A stretch of DNA of 39,475 nucleotides from Clostridiaceae bacterium. GTDB taxonomy: Bacteria; Bacillota; Clostridia; Lachnospirales; Lachnospiraceae. The DNA is taken from positions 1 to 39,475 of the forward strand of contig CAJSZV010000035.1 in NCBI GenBank assembly GCA_910574345.1. The letters run 5' to 3'. The notes below the pieces were generated by a model. That model was not told the DNA's origin. It saw only the letters and a program-made list of their open reading frames with translations, and did no database searches. The translations under genes were made by a program, and so were the position numbers. This document shows positions 32,922 through 39,434 of this stretch, one piece after another; positions within the stretch are counted from its first letter, which is position 1; each line of letters opens with the position of its first letter.

Positions 32922-33977
32922 ATGGTACGATTTGGAATCATCGGATATGGCTACATGGGCCATGTTCATCAGAAAAATCTGGAACAGACAGAAGGAGCGC
33001 AGCTGACCGCTGTTTGCGATATTAACCCCAAAGAGCTGGAGGACGTCCCAGGAGGCGTAGCAGCCTGCACAGATGCTGGGGAACTTCTGGCAAGGAACGA
33101 TGTTGATGTGGTTATCATCGCTGCCAATAACAATCAGCACAAATTGTTAGTTACCCAGGCAGCCAGGGCAGGCAAAGACATCATCTGCGAAAAGCCGGTG
33201 GCTATGAGCGTGGCAGAACTGGACGAGATGATATGCGTGGTGAAAGAATGCGGCGTGCGGTTTACTGTACATCAGCAGCGGCGGTATGACAAAGATTTCC
33301 GCACAATCAAAAAGGTTTATGACAGTCAGACTCTGGGCAATGTCTACACCATTCAGACATCTCTCTATGGATTTAACGGCTATATGCATGACTGGCATGT
33401 GAAAAAGTCTGAGGGGGGAGGAATGCTTTATGACTGGGGTGTCCATTTGTTAGACCAGATGCTGTGGATGGTGGGAAGCCGGGTAAAAAGTGTTTACGCC
33501 TGTCTCAAAAACGTGATCAACGAAGAAGTGGACGATTACTTCAATATTACTCTGTCCTTTGAGAATGGTGTAATGGCCCAACTGGAGCTGGGAACCTATT
33601 ATCTGACAGACCATCCAGGATGGTTCAGCCGCCACTGGTTTATGGGAGGCGACAAGGGGACTGTTTACTCGGACGGCATGAATCCTGTAGGAAAGATTGT
33701 TACCACATCATCCCTTCGAACCCACTCCCCAGAGCGGACGGCAGCCATGAATTACGGACCGACACGTTCCTTTGGCCCCGCTCCGGAAGGGCTTCTAGTC
33801 ACTAGCCCGCTTCCAGATGTGGATTGTGACCATCTGGATTATTTCCGTAACTACTTAAAGGCGTACCAGGGAAAAGAAGATTTTATCATCAGGATACCTG
33901 AAGTGCGCAGAGTGCTTGCCTTGATGGAGGCGGTGAGAGAGTCCGCTGCCACAGGCAAAAGCGTCGAATTTGAATAA
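32922..33977 (+). CDS. Gfo/Idh/MocA family oxidoreductase, second copy
   Basis: This 351-residue enzyme has GYGYMG (8-13), EKP (Glu90-Lys91-Pro92) and a GGGMLYDWGVHLLDQM motif. GAGGGAGGG precedes the ATG. It differs clearly from its upstream neighbour and is not a tandem duplicate. It may reduce the 3-oxo sugar released after cleavage, or act on a second glycoside, closing the NAD cycle of the first enzyme (inference). It is followed by the deglycosidase subunits with only 14 bases between. Confidence 0.9.
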   Translation: MVRFGIIGYGYMGHVHQKNLEQTEGAQLTAVCDINPKELEDVPGGVAACTDAGELLARNDVDVVIIAANNNQHKLLVTQAARAGKDIICEKPVAMSVAELDEMICVVKECGVRFTVHQQRRYDKDFRTIKKVYDSQTLGNVYTIQTSLYGFNGYMHDWHVKKSEGGGMLYDWGVHLLDQMLWMVGSRVKSVYACLKNVINEEVDDYFNITLSFENGVMAQLELGTYYLTDHPGWFSRHWFMGGDKGTVYSDGMNPVGKIVTTSSLRTHSPERTAAMNYGPTRSFGPAPEGLLVTSPLPDVDCDHLDYFRNYLKAYQGKEDFIIRIPEVRRVLALMEAVRESAATGKSVEFE

Positions 33978-33991
33978 GGCAGGTATTAATT

Positions 33992-34432
33992 ATGGATATT
34001 AATATGAAATATATGGTAGATAAATCCAAGATTCGCAATGTTCTGTCTCCAGACGGAAATCGGCTGGGATTTGAATTTAAACTGAAGATTCCTTATTATC
34101 GGGGAGTCGCCTTAAGCATGGTGGATGACCTGTTTGTGACTGTAGGTGAAGATCACTTTCCCAAGGAAACACTGACCTTTACTGTGGACGGCCACACCTA
34201 CACCTGGCCTCAGATTGAGACAGTAACCACCTTTCGCTGGGAATACGGACAGGAGGCGACCGTTTTTGTTCCTCTGGAGTTTGGTATCTTTTCCGGCCGT
34301 CCCACAAAGGTGGAGATCGGCTGTTCCATCCGCATGAGTTATATGGGACGCAAGGCCAGACCCTGCGTGGTAAGCCATATTGTAGACCCAGACGAGATGG
34401 ATACAGTTTGTTATGAAGGAGGTGCGGTTTAA
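33992..34432 (+). CDS. dgpB: C-glycoside deglycosidase beta subunit (DUF6379, DgpB-like)
   Basis: This 146-residue beta-sandwich-like protein is of the C-glycoside deglycosidase beta subunit family. Typical elements are VDKSKIRNVLSPDGNRLGFEFKLKIPYYRGVALSMVDDLFV at the start, a central YTWPQIETVTTFRWEYG stretch and a C-terminal MSYMGRKARPC. In strain PUE and Eubacterium cellulosolvens this small subunit pairs with a sugar-isomerase-like alpha subunit to cleave the C-C glycosidic bond of 3-oxo-C-glucosides such as 3''-oxo-puerarin. Its stop overlaps the alpha-subunit start (TAATG), which fits a 1:1 complex. Confidence 0.85.
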   Translation: MDINMKYMVDKSKIRNVLSPDGNRLGFEFKLKIPYYRGVALSMVDDLFVTVGEDHFPKETLTFTVDGHTYTWPQIETVTTFRWEYGQEATVFVPLEFGIFSGRPTKVEIGCSIRMSYMGRKARPCVVSHIVDPDEMDTVCYEGGAV

Positions 34433-35439
34433 TGGCAATCAAGAGAGGTGTTTCGCTGTACAGTTATCAGCAAGCATACTACACAGGTAAGCTGGATCTG
34501 GAAGGCTGTGTAAAAACGGCGGTAGAGACCACTGGAGCAAAAGGGATTGAACTGATTTATGAGCAGATGCCTATTGACCGTTACCCTGATGCCATCTATC
34601 CCAATATCACGGACAGAGGTATTGCCTGGTGGAAAGATCTGATGGTAAAATACGATACGGTGCCTGTATGCATGGATTCCTTCATCGATTCCATGATCTA
34701 TAAGGGACGAATTTCCTATGTGCAGGAACAGGTGCAAATGATGGAGCAGGATCTGGCGCTGGCATCTAAGTTGGGCTTTTCCTGTATCCGGGTCCTGGCT
34801 CTGGTGGCGCCGGAGGTGCTGGAGCAGGCGTTACCGGCTGCGGAGTATTACGGCGTAGCCATGGGGCTGGAGGTTCATCCGCCCCACGCACTCAACGGCA
34901 AATGGATGCTCAACGTGGCGGAACTGGCCCGTAAGCATGGAACCGACAAGATCGGCCTGATCCCTGACTTCGGGATTTTTATGACAGGATTAAACGGTGC
35001 TCAACTGAAAGCAGCCAGAGTAACCGGTGAAAAAGAAGCCGTTCTCTCATATGTGGAGGAAGCGGTAAAAAACAAAGAAAATTTCGGAAAGATCATTGCC
35101 AAGGCTAAGGAGATGGGGGCCAGTGGCCGGATTATCGGCGCACTGAACGGAGCGGCCATGATGAACCGCTACAGTGAGCCTGCGCTGCTAAAAGATATCA
35201 TTGATGTGACGCTTCATATCCACGGCAAATTCAATCAGATGGATGAGAATTGTGAAGAAACGGCAATCAATTATAAAGAACCTATCGAGATGCTGAAAAA
35301 GCTCAACTGGGACGGTTACATCTGCTCCGAATTTGAGGGACAGAGAGCATACCACGGCCAGGATTGTCCTTATGAGGAGGACGAGATCGAACAGGTCCGC
35401 CGTCACCATGTGATGATGAAAAGATATATCGGCCAATAA
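34432..35439 (+). CDS. dgpC: C-glycoside deglycosidase alpha subunit (sugar phosphate isomerase-like, DgpC-like)
   Basis: This 335-residue TIM-barrel (xylose-isomerase-like AP endonuclease fold) protein is the probable catalytic subunit. Candidate metal ligands are Glu147 (GLEVHPPH), Asp179 (LIPDFG), His262 or His264 (LHIHGKF) and Glu300 or Glu302 (SEFEGQR); His149 is a candidate general base. The family holds Mn and removes the proton at C2 of the 3-oxo sugar, eliminating the aglycone. GAAGGAGGTG precedes the ATG, which overlaps the beta-subunit stop. The substrate could be a C-glycosyl flavonoid, isoflavonoid, xanthone or anthrone, and this cannot be read from the sequence. Confidence 0.85.
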   Translation: MAIKRGVSLYSYQQAYYTGKLDLEGCVKTAVETTGAKGIELIYEQMPIDRYPDAIYPNITDRGIAWWKDLMVKYDTVPVCMDSFIDSMIYKGRISYVQEQVQMMEQDLALASKLGFSCIRVLALVAPEVLEQALPAAEYYGVAMGLEVHPPHALNGKWMLNVAELARKHGTDKIGLIPDFGIFMTGLNGAQLKAARVTGEKEAVLSYVEEAVKNKENFGKIIAKAKEMGASGRIIGALNGAAMMNRYSEPALLKDIIDVTLHIHGKFNQMDENCEETAINYKEPIEMLKKLNWDGYICSEFEGQRAYHGQDCPYEEDEIEQVRRHHVMMKRYIGQ

Positions 35440-35456
35440 GCCGGAACGATCAGCGC

Positions 35457-35481
35457 CGCCGCCCGCTACACCAGGGCGGCG
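35457..35481 (+). other. Intercistronic GC-rich hairpin after dgpC
   Basis: CGCCGCCC (35457-35464) pairs with GGGCGGCG (35474-35481) across nine bases, with no T-run. It lies between dgpC and the VOC gene and may set their relative expression. Confidence 0.5.
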
Positions 35482-35509
35482 GGCATTGGCATATAAAGGA
35501 GTGTGTACC

Positions 35510-35866
35510 ATGAATTTTTTGCTTGCTATATTGGAAGTGCGGGATATCGACCGTAGCCTAGCCTTTTACCGGGATCTTATTGGCCTTCCGGTAATCCGGC
35601 AGTTTATCAGCAAAGAGGGAGATCGGATCGCTATGTTGGGACAGGAGGATCAGCCTCACCTGGAACTGGTGTGCAGACAGACACCAAAAGATGTTGTTCC
35701 TGGCAACGGGATGGCGGTCAGCTTTGAGGTGGAAGACGCCTTAGAGATTATCAGACAGAATGAGAAGGCTTTTGAAGGGCCTGTTGTGACGGGGCCGGAT
35801 ATGCAGTTTTATTTTACTCAGGATCCTGACGGATACCGGGTGCAGCTGCAGGAGAAACGCAGATAG
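35510..35866 (+). CDS. VOC (glyoxalase-fold) family protein
   Basis: This 118-residue protein has the VOC pattern: LEVRDIDRSLAFYRDLIGLPV at the start, HLELVC in the middle and a closing TQDPDGYRVQLQE. The ATG at 35510 has AAAGGAG upstream; an earlier in-frame ATG at 35486 lacks a good site. It sits between the deglycosidase and the isomerase-like gene and may bind or isomerise the oxo-sugar. It is distinct from the VOC protein at 16135. Confidence 0.87.
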   Translation: MNFLLAILEVRDIDRSLAFYRDLIGLPVIRQFISKEGDRIAMLGQEDQPHLELVCRQTPKDVVPGNGMAVSFEVEDALEIIRQNEKAFEGPVVTGPDMQFYFTQDPDGYRVQLQEKRR

Positions 35867-35908
35867 GTAGGAAAACGAAAGGAACGAAAATAAAAGGAGG
35901 TATAGATC

Positions 35909-36874
35909 ATGAATTTAAGTGTTGTTACCGTACCCTTATATGACCGCAGCGCAGAAGATGCCTTTGCATGGCTTAGGGACAGAGGCGTAGACAGCGTGGA
36001 GATCGGTACAGGAGGATTTCCAGGAACAGGTCACTGCGCCCCGGAAACTTTGCTGGCAGATGAGAAGAGGTTGGAGGAATACCGCAAACTGTTGAAAAAG
36101 TACGATCTGAAGGTTAGTATTCTTGGCTGCCATTCCAACCATGTACATCCGGACAGCGAAGTACGGGCCAAGGCTGCCAAGGATTTCACCAACACCCTGA
36201 AGTTGGCGCAGAAGCTGGGTGTGGACCGTATCGTGACCTTCTCTGGATGTCCCGGCGGTGCCCCAGGTGATCAGACGCCCAACTGGGTCACCTATCCCTG
36301 GCCTGGTGATTTTGAAAAGACTTTAGACTATCAGTGGAATGAGGTGCTGATACCTTTCTGGAAAAAGGCAGTGGCCGAGGCAGCCGAATACGGCGTACAT
36401 AAGATCGCTCTGGAGATGCATCCGGGCTTCTGCGTATATAACGCCAGAACCCTGCTGAGACTGCGGGAAGCAGTGGGAACGGCTATCGGAGCTAATGTGG
36501 ATCCCAGCCATCTGTTCTGGCAGGGTATCGACCCAGCGCAGGCCATCCGGGCGCTGGAAGGCGCAATCTACCATTTCCATGCAAAAGATACATATCTGGA
36601 TCCGGTACAAGTTAAGATCCATGGTGTGCTGGATACTCAAAACCTGGGAGAATTGAATAAAAGGGCATGGATGTTCCGCACCGTGGGATATGGCCATGAC
36701 ACTCAGCAGTGGAAAGAGATTCTCAGCGCCCTTCGGCTGGTCGGCTATGATGGTGCCATTAGCATTGAGCATGAGGACGGGCTGATGTCTGTGGAGGAAG
36801 GGCTTGGCAAAGCCATTGATTTCCTCAAGCCGCTTATGATAAGAGAAAAGCCGATAGATGCTTTTTGGACGTGA
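35909..36874 (+). CDS. Sugar phosphate isomerase/epimerase family protein
   Basis: This 321-residue TIM-barrel enzyme has a probable metal site from EMHPGF, NVDPSHL, HFHAKD and ISIEHED. It belongs to the IolE/xylose-isomerase-like family but is different from DgpC. AAAGGAGGTATAGATC precedes the ATG. As last gene of the operon it probably acts on the oxo-hexose or anhydro-sugar released by the deglycosidase (hydration, isomerisation or epimerisation). Similar genes accompany 3-keto-glycoside pathways of gut bacteria. The exact step is inferred. Confidence 0.88.
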   Translation: MNLSVVTVPLYDRSAEDAFAWLRDRGVDSVEIGTGGFPGTGHCAPETLLADEKRLEEYRKLLKKYDLKVSILGCHSNHVHPDSEVRAKAAKDFTNTLKLAQKLGVDRIVTFSGCPGGAPGDQTPNWVTYPWPGDFEKTLDYQWNEVLIPFWKKAVAEAAEYGVHKIALEMHPGFCVYNARTLLRLREAVGTAIGANVDPSHLFWQGIDPAQAIRALEGAIYHFHAKDTYLDPVQVKIHGVLDTQNLGELNKRAWMFRTVGYGHDTQQWKEILSALRLVGYDGAISIEHEDGLMSVEEGLGKAIDFLKPLMIREKPIDAFWT

Positions 36875-36981
36875 TTAGGCAGAACTTAGTTTTATAAATG
36901 TGCTTTTTTCTATAAATATTCAGTATTATGTTTTGATGAGAATTTTAACAAATAAGTTAAAACTGAAAAAACATAATTCTG

Positions 36982-37380
36982 ATGAGAGAGAAAAGCTTTT
37001 TTGCTGAATTAATTGGCACCATGGAAAGGGCCATACGTGAAAACGGATATTACATGATGCTTTATACGTCAGGGAATGTAGAGGAATCCTTAAGAGTTGC
37101 CACTTCCTGGAATATCGAGAGACCGATTATCCTGGGGAGTCAGCCGGAGGGTTCCACTAAATTAAATAAACTGGCAGGAATACCGGTGGTATTTATTGAT
37201 TCTTATTTTACAAGAAAAGAGGAGGAATATGTAAATGTCGGTCTTCAAGATTATATGGCCACTTATGAGATGACAAACTACCTGATCAAACAGGGACACG
37301 AACGTATTGGGAATTATCCTGATGAAAAAACAGGAGTATTAAGGCTTTATGAGGCATTTATGATATTAATAGAAAGCTGA
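36982..37380 (+). pseudogene. LacI/GalR-family regulator remnant
   Basis: The 132 residues read as the start of a LacI periplasmic-binding-like domain (FFAELIGTMERAIRENGY, ERPIILGSQPEG, IPVVFIDSYF, TYEMTNYLIKQGHERIG). The N-terminal helix-turn-helix is missing and the frame stops soon after GHERIG, where about 150 more residues should follow. A short stretch before the ATG (about 36940-36981) reads TNKLKLKKHNS in frame and may be the decayed linker. It probably once regulated the operon upstream. No strong ribosome binding site is seen. Confidence 0.75.
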
Positions 37381-37391
37381 TTCTAAATAAG

Positions 37392-37649
37392 TTAACTCGT
37401 TGTGCTAGTTAATTTCTTTCATCATAATCAATATATAGTAAAGACACATATTTATATACTACATATTGATTAAATAAAGTAGTCATATGTTATGTCAAGT
37501 TTGTCTGAGTCATAATATAATGACAACTTTTGTTCCATACTACTGGATAAATAGGATCAAATAATAGTTGTCAAATCAATATTTAATATTTTAATATGAC
37601 GTATGTACAAAATATTGATTTGTGGAGTTTAACTAGCGCAACAGGTTAA
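37392..37649. mobile_element. MITE-like segment with 20-bp imperfect inverted ends
   Basis: The ends TTAACTCGTTGTGCTAGTTA (37392-37411) and, inverted, TTAACCTGTTGCGCTAGTTA (complement of 37630-37649) match in 17 of 20 positions. The 258 bases between them are very AT-rich, carry no gene and contain further internal symmetry (GACAACT near 37521, AGTTGTC near 37567). This resembles a non-autonomous transposable element or a relic of an insertion sequence. The rest of the gap 37381-37823 holds a hairpin at 37675 and the leader of the next gene. Confidence 0.5.
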
Positions 37650-37674
37650 GTTAATAGGATTATTATGAGATTAC

Positions 37675-37733
37675 ATACCCCCTTCTGACCAGACAGGTAA
37701 AATAATAATAACTTGTCACTTAGAAGGGGGTAT
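37675..37733 (+). terminator. Long hairpin upstream of the wHTH gene
   Basis: ATACCCCCTTCT (37675-37686) pairs exactly with AGAAGGGGGTAT (37722-37733), followed by TTCTGTTT. The 35-base loop may fold further. It may end transcription coming from the cargo or act as an attenuator for the regulator gene at 37824. Confidence 0.5.
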
Positions 37734-37823
37734 TTCTGTTTAAAAGAAGATTATGAAATAAGATATAATTGTCCATGTTCAATGGGATTGGAAAAAAGAA
37801 ATACTGATTTTAAGAGGTGATAA

Positions 37824-38138
37824 ATGAATTTGAATAAAAATTGTATTTTGAAATATGAAGATCTGATAGTTAATCCAATGGAACAAACGGTACTTTATAA
37901 AGGGAATGAAATTGAATTTACGAACCGAGAATTTCAAGTTTTATATTTGTTACACCAATACCAGGGGATTGTGCTTAGTAAAAAGCAGATATATAATCAA
38001 ATAGCAGAAGATGACAAAAACGATTATCATACCATAGAAATTACAATTTCCAGAATACGAAAGAAACTAAAAGAGCATACCGGAAGATCAGATTTGATTA
38101 TAACAATACGGGATCGAGGATACAAATTCAGAAAATAG
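37824..38138 (+). CDS. Stand-alone OmpR-type winged-helix regulator
   Basis: This 104-residue protein consists only of the OmpR/PhoB DNA-binding domain: FTNREFQVLYLLHQYQGIVLSKKQIY, then the recognition helix region YHTIEITISRIRKKL and the wing IITIRDRGYKF. No receiver domain precedes it. AGAGGTGAT lies upstream of the ATG. A strong terminator follows. It is AT-rich like the flanking ICE region and unlike the cargo, so it probably belongs to the element backbone. Confidence 0.88.
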   Translation: MNLNKNCILKYEDLIVNPMEQTVLYKGNEIEFTNREFQVLYLLHQYQGIVLSKKQIYNQIAEDDKNDYHTIEITISRIRKKLKEHTGRSDLIITIRDRGYKFRK

Positions 38139-38144
38139 AAAAAG

Positions 38145-38188
38145 AAGACATGTTGCAGAAACTGGTGCTTTTTGCGACATGTCTTTTT
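38145..38188 (+). terminator. Rho-independent terminator
   Basis: AAGACATGTTGC (38145-38156) pairs with GCGACATGTCTT (38174-38185, one G-T pair) and is followed by TTT within a run of five Ts. It lies just after the wHTH stop codon. Confidence 0.85.
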
Positions 38189-38212
38189 ACTTGAAAAAAT
38201 ATAAATAAAAAT

Positions 38213-38242
38213 CTGCTCAGAGAACTCCCAGAGAAAGAGCAG
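38213..38242 (-). terminator. Possible terminator of the XRE gene
   Basis: CTGCTC (38213-38218) and GAGCAG (38237-38242) form a short stem. Read on the minus strand, it is followed by ATTTTTATTTAT. It lies 35 bases after the XRE stop codon. Confidence 0.4.
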
Positions 38243-38277
38243 AGAAGTCCATATGTTATAAAGGACTATGGGGGTGG

Positions 38278-38601
38278 TTAATCATGTAAGTCAACTTGAA
38301 GCACAGCATCTACTAAGGAATTGATTAACTCCAGCTGCTTTTCACTGCACTGGGATAACTTTCTTGTAATATTTCTTATAGAATCAGAGGTCGTGTCAAA
38401 AATCATATCATCAATTGAGACATTGAGAAATTTACAGATCGGAAACAAAATAGCGGCACTGGGAACCGTACCTTTGCTTTCTATTTCGGATACATAAGTT
38501 GTTGAAATATTGATAATTTCTGCCAGTTTTTCCTGGGTCAGCTTTTTCTCCATACGTGCAGCTTTGATTCGGCTGCCAATCTGATGGCTTGAATCTTTCA
38601 T
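38278..38601 (-). CDS. XRE-family helix-turn-helix repressor
   Basis: This 107-residue protein has a Cro/C1-type helix-turn-helix at about 8-64 (IGSRIKAARMEKKLTQEKLAEIINISTTYVSEIESKG) and a short C-terminal helix. The ATG at 38601 has GGGGAG upstream. It is divergent from the sigma-like gene, and three copies of an ATACTATA-type site lie between them. This is the usual arrangement of the regulatory module of Tn916/Tn1549-like elements, where such a repressor controls excision and transfer. Confidence 0.92.
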   Translation of the reverse strand: MKDSSHQIGSRIKAARMEKKLTQEKLAEIINISTTYVSEIESKGTVPSAAILFPICKFLNVSIDDMIFDTTSDSIRNITRKLSQCSEKQLELINSLVDAVLQVDLHD

Positions 38602-38651
38602 ACAGTATTCATCTCCCCTTGAGTGTAAATGGAAATTGTGAAATAGAACAT

Positions 38652-38687
38652 ATACTATAAACCTTAGTTTTATAAGGTGTATAGTAT
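38652..38687. promoter_or_regulatory. Paired inverted operator sites for the XRE regulator
   Basis: ATACTATAAACCTTA (38652-38666) and the complement of TAAGGTGTATAGTAT (38673-38687) agree in 14 of 15 positions. They lie 50 bases upstream of the XRE start codon. The inner part also resembles -10 boxes, so a bound repressor would block transcription. Confidence 0.6.
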
Positions 38688-38759
38688 TAGAAGTTTTGAA
38701 AAAGGCCGTTGTTTAAAGAATCAGGGAGAAATTTAAAAGAGGGGAAACGTTATTTTTCA

Positions 38760-38795
38760 GAAGGGACAGTACAGGGCTGTTCCTTCTTTGCTTTT
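38760..38795 (+). terminator. Hairpin with T-rich tail, possible attenuator
   Basis: GAAGGGACAG (38760-38769) pairs with CTGTTCCTTC (38777-38786, one G-T pair), followed by TTTGCTTTT. It lies in the leader region between the XRE operators and the sigma-like gene. Confidence 0.5.
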
Positions 38796-38801
38796 GAACT
38801 A

Positions 38802-38816
38802 ATACTATACGCCTTA
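38802..38816 (+). promoter_or_regulatory. Third copy of the XRE-type operator half-site
   Basis: ATACTATACGCCTTA matches the site at 38652-38666 in 13 of 15 positions. It lies 85 bases before the sigma-like start codon, so the same regulator may control both directions. The surrounding gap 38602-38900 holds only these sites and the hairpin. Confidence 0.5.
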
Positions 38817-38900
38817 GTTAACTTGGGTATATGTACCTGTGAGATAAGAGGGCCGCCGGATTCCTTCGGAAATCAAAGATTTTGATAGCCGGAGGGAACT

Positions 38901-39386
38901 ATGAAAGGAAAAAAGGATGATCTTGTCAAAGGACGCTTTACCAGATATGTGGAAACAGCCGTAAAGCGGTCCAGGAAGGATTATATTAACAGAGAGCAGA
39001 AAAGGAAAGAACTGTCTGCAGATTTAGAGATATGGGAGGAAGCGGGCGAGGATCAACCGGATATTGCCGGATATAATCAGGAAGGGGCAGAGAAGGTTTC
39101 CTGGGAAACAGAGGAGATAAAGGGATATTTAAGAGACTGCCTGGACAGCGGGATGTGGAACAGCCTGTCCTGCCTGACGGACCTGGAGCTTCAGGTAGTG
39201 TTTGCCAAGGTGTTCCGGGAACTTACCTTTACGGAAATTGGTAAGATTCTAAGGTGCAGGCCGGAAAAGATTGCAGATACATACTCATATGCCCGCAAAA
39301 AGATCAGGAAAGGATGGAAAAAGAATGGAAACGGAAGAATTATTGCGCCTGGTGATTATTCTAAAGCTTGGGAGCCACTAATTTAA
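38901..39386 (+). CDS. Sigma-70-like ICE regulatory protein
   Basis: This 161-residue protein has a charged N-terminus (KGRFTRYVETAVKRSRKDYI) and a C-terminal sigma region 4-like helix-turn-helix (LTDLELQVVFAKVFRELTFTEIGKILRCRPEKIADTYSYARKKIRKGW). Such proteins occur upstream of excisionase and integrase in Tn916/Tn1549-type elements. CGGAGGGA precedes the ATG. The last residues (AWEPLI) are encoded by the repeat sequence described at 39363, so the natural C-terminus may have been changed by an insertion. Confidence 0.85.
   Translation: MKGKKDDLVKGRFTRYVETAVKRSRKDYINREQKRKELSADLEIWEEAGEDQPDIAGYNQEGAEKVSWETEEIKGYLRDCLDSGMWNSLSCLTDLELQVVFAKVFRELTFTEIGKILRCRPEKIADTYSYARKKIRKGWKKNGNGRIIAPGDYSKAWEPLI
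39325..39381 (+). pseudogene. 5' start of a helix-turn-helix ORF cut off by repeats
   Basis: An ATG inside the sigma-like gene begins METEELLRLVII, as small helix-turn-helix proteins of Tn1549-like elements often do. The frame then enters the AAAGCTTG-GAGCCAC repeat and stops after 18 residues. The rest of the gene is not seen before the window ends, so an insertion at about 39360 is likely. Confidence 0.45.
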
Positions 39387-39434
39387 AGCTTGAGAGCCAC
39401 CCGAATCCAGTGTATTTAAAAGCTTGAGAGCCAC
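39363..39434. repeat. Three direct repeats, possible end of an insertion sequence
   Basis: AAAGCTTGRGAGCCAC occurs three times, at 39363-39378 (G at the variable base), 39385-39400 and 39419-39434 (A), with start-to-start distances of 22 and 34 bases. Multiple subterminal repeats like these are known at the ends of IS21-family elements, where the transposase binds. The rest of the element would lie beyond the right edge, so the identification is tentative. Confidence 0.55.

Noticed and set aside
37392-37733. CRISPR array in the AT-rich gap
   Set aside because: There are no regularly spaced repeats, only one inverted pair and a single hairpin.
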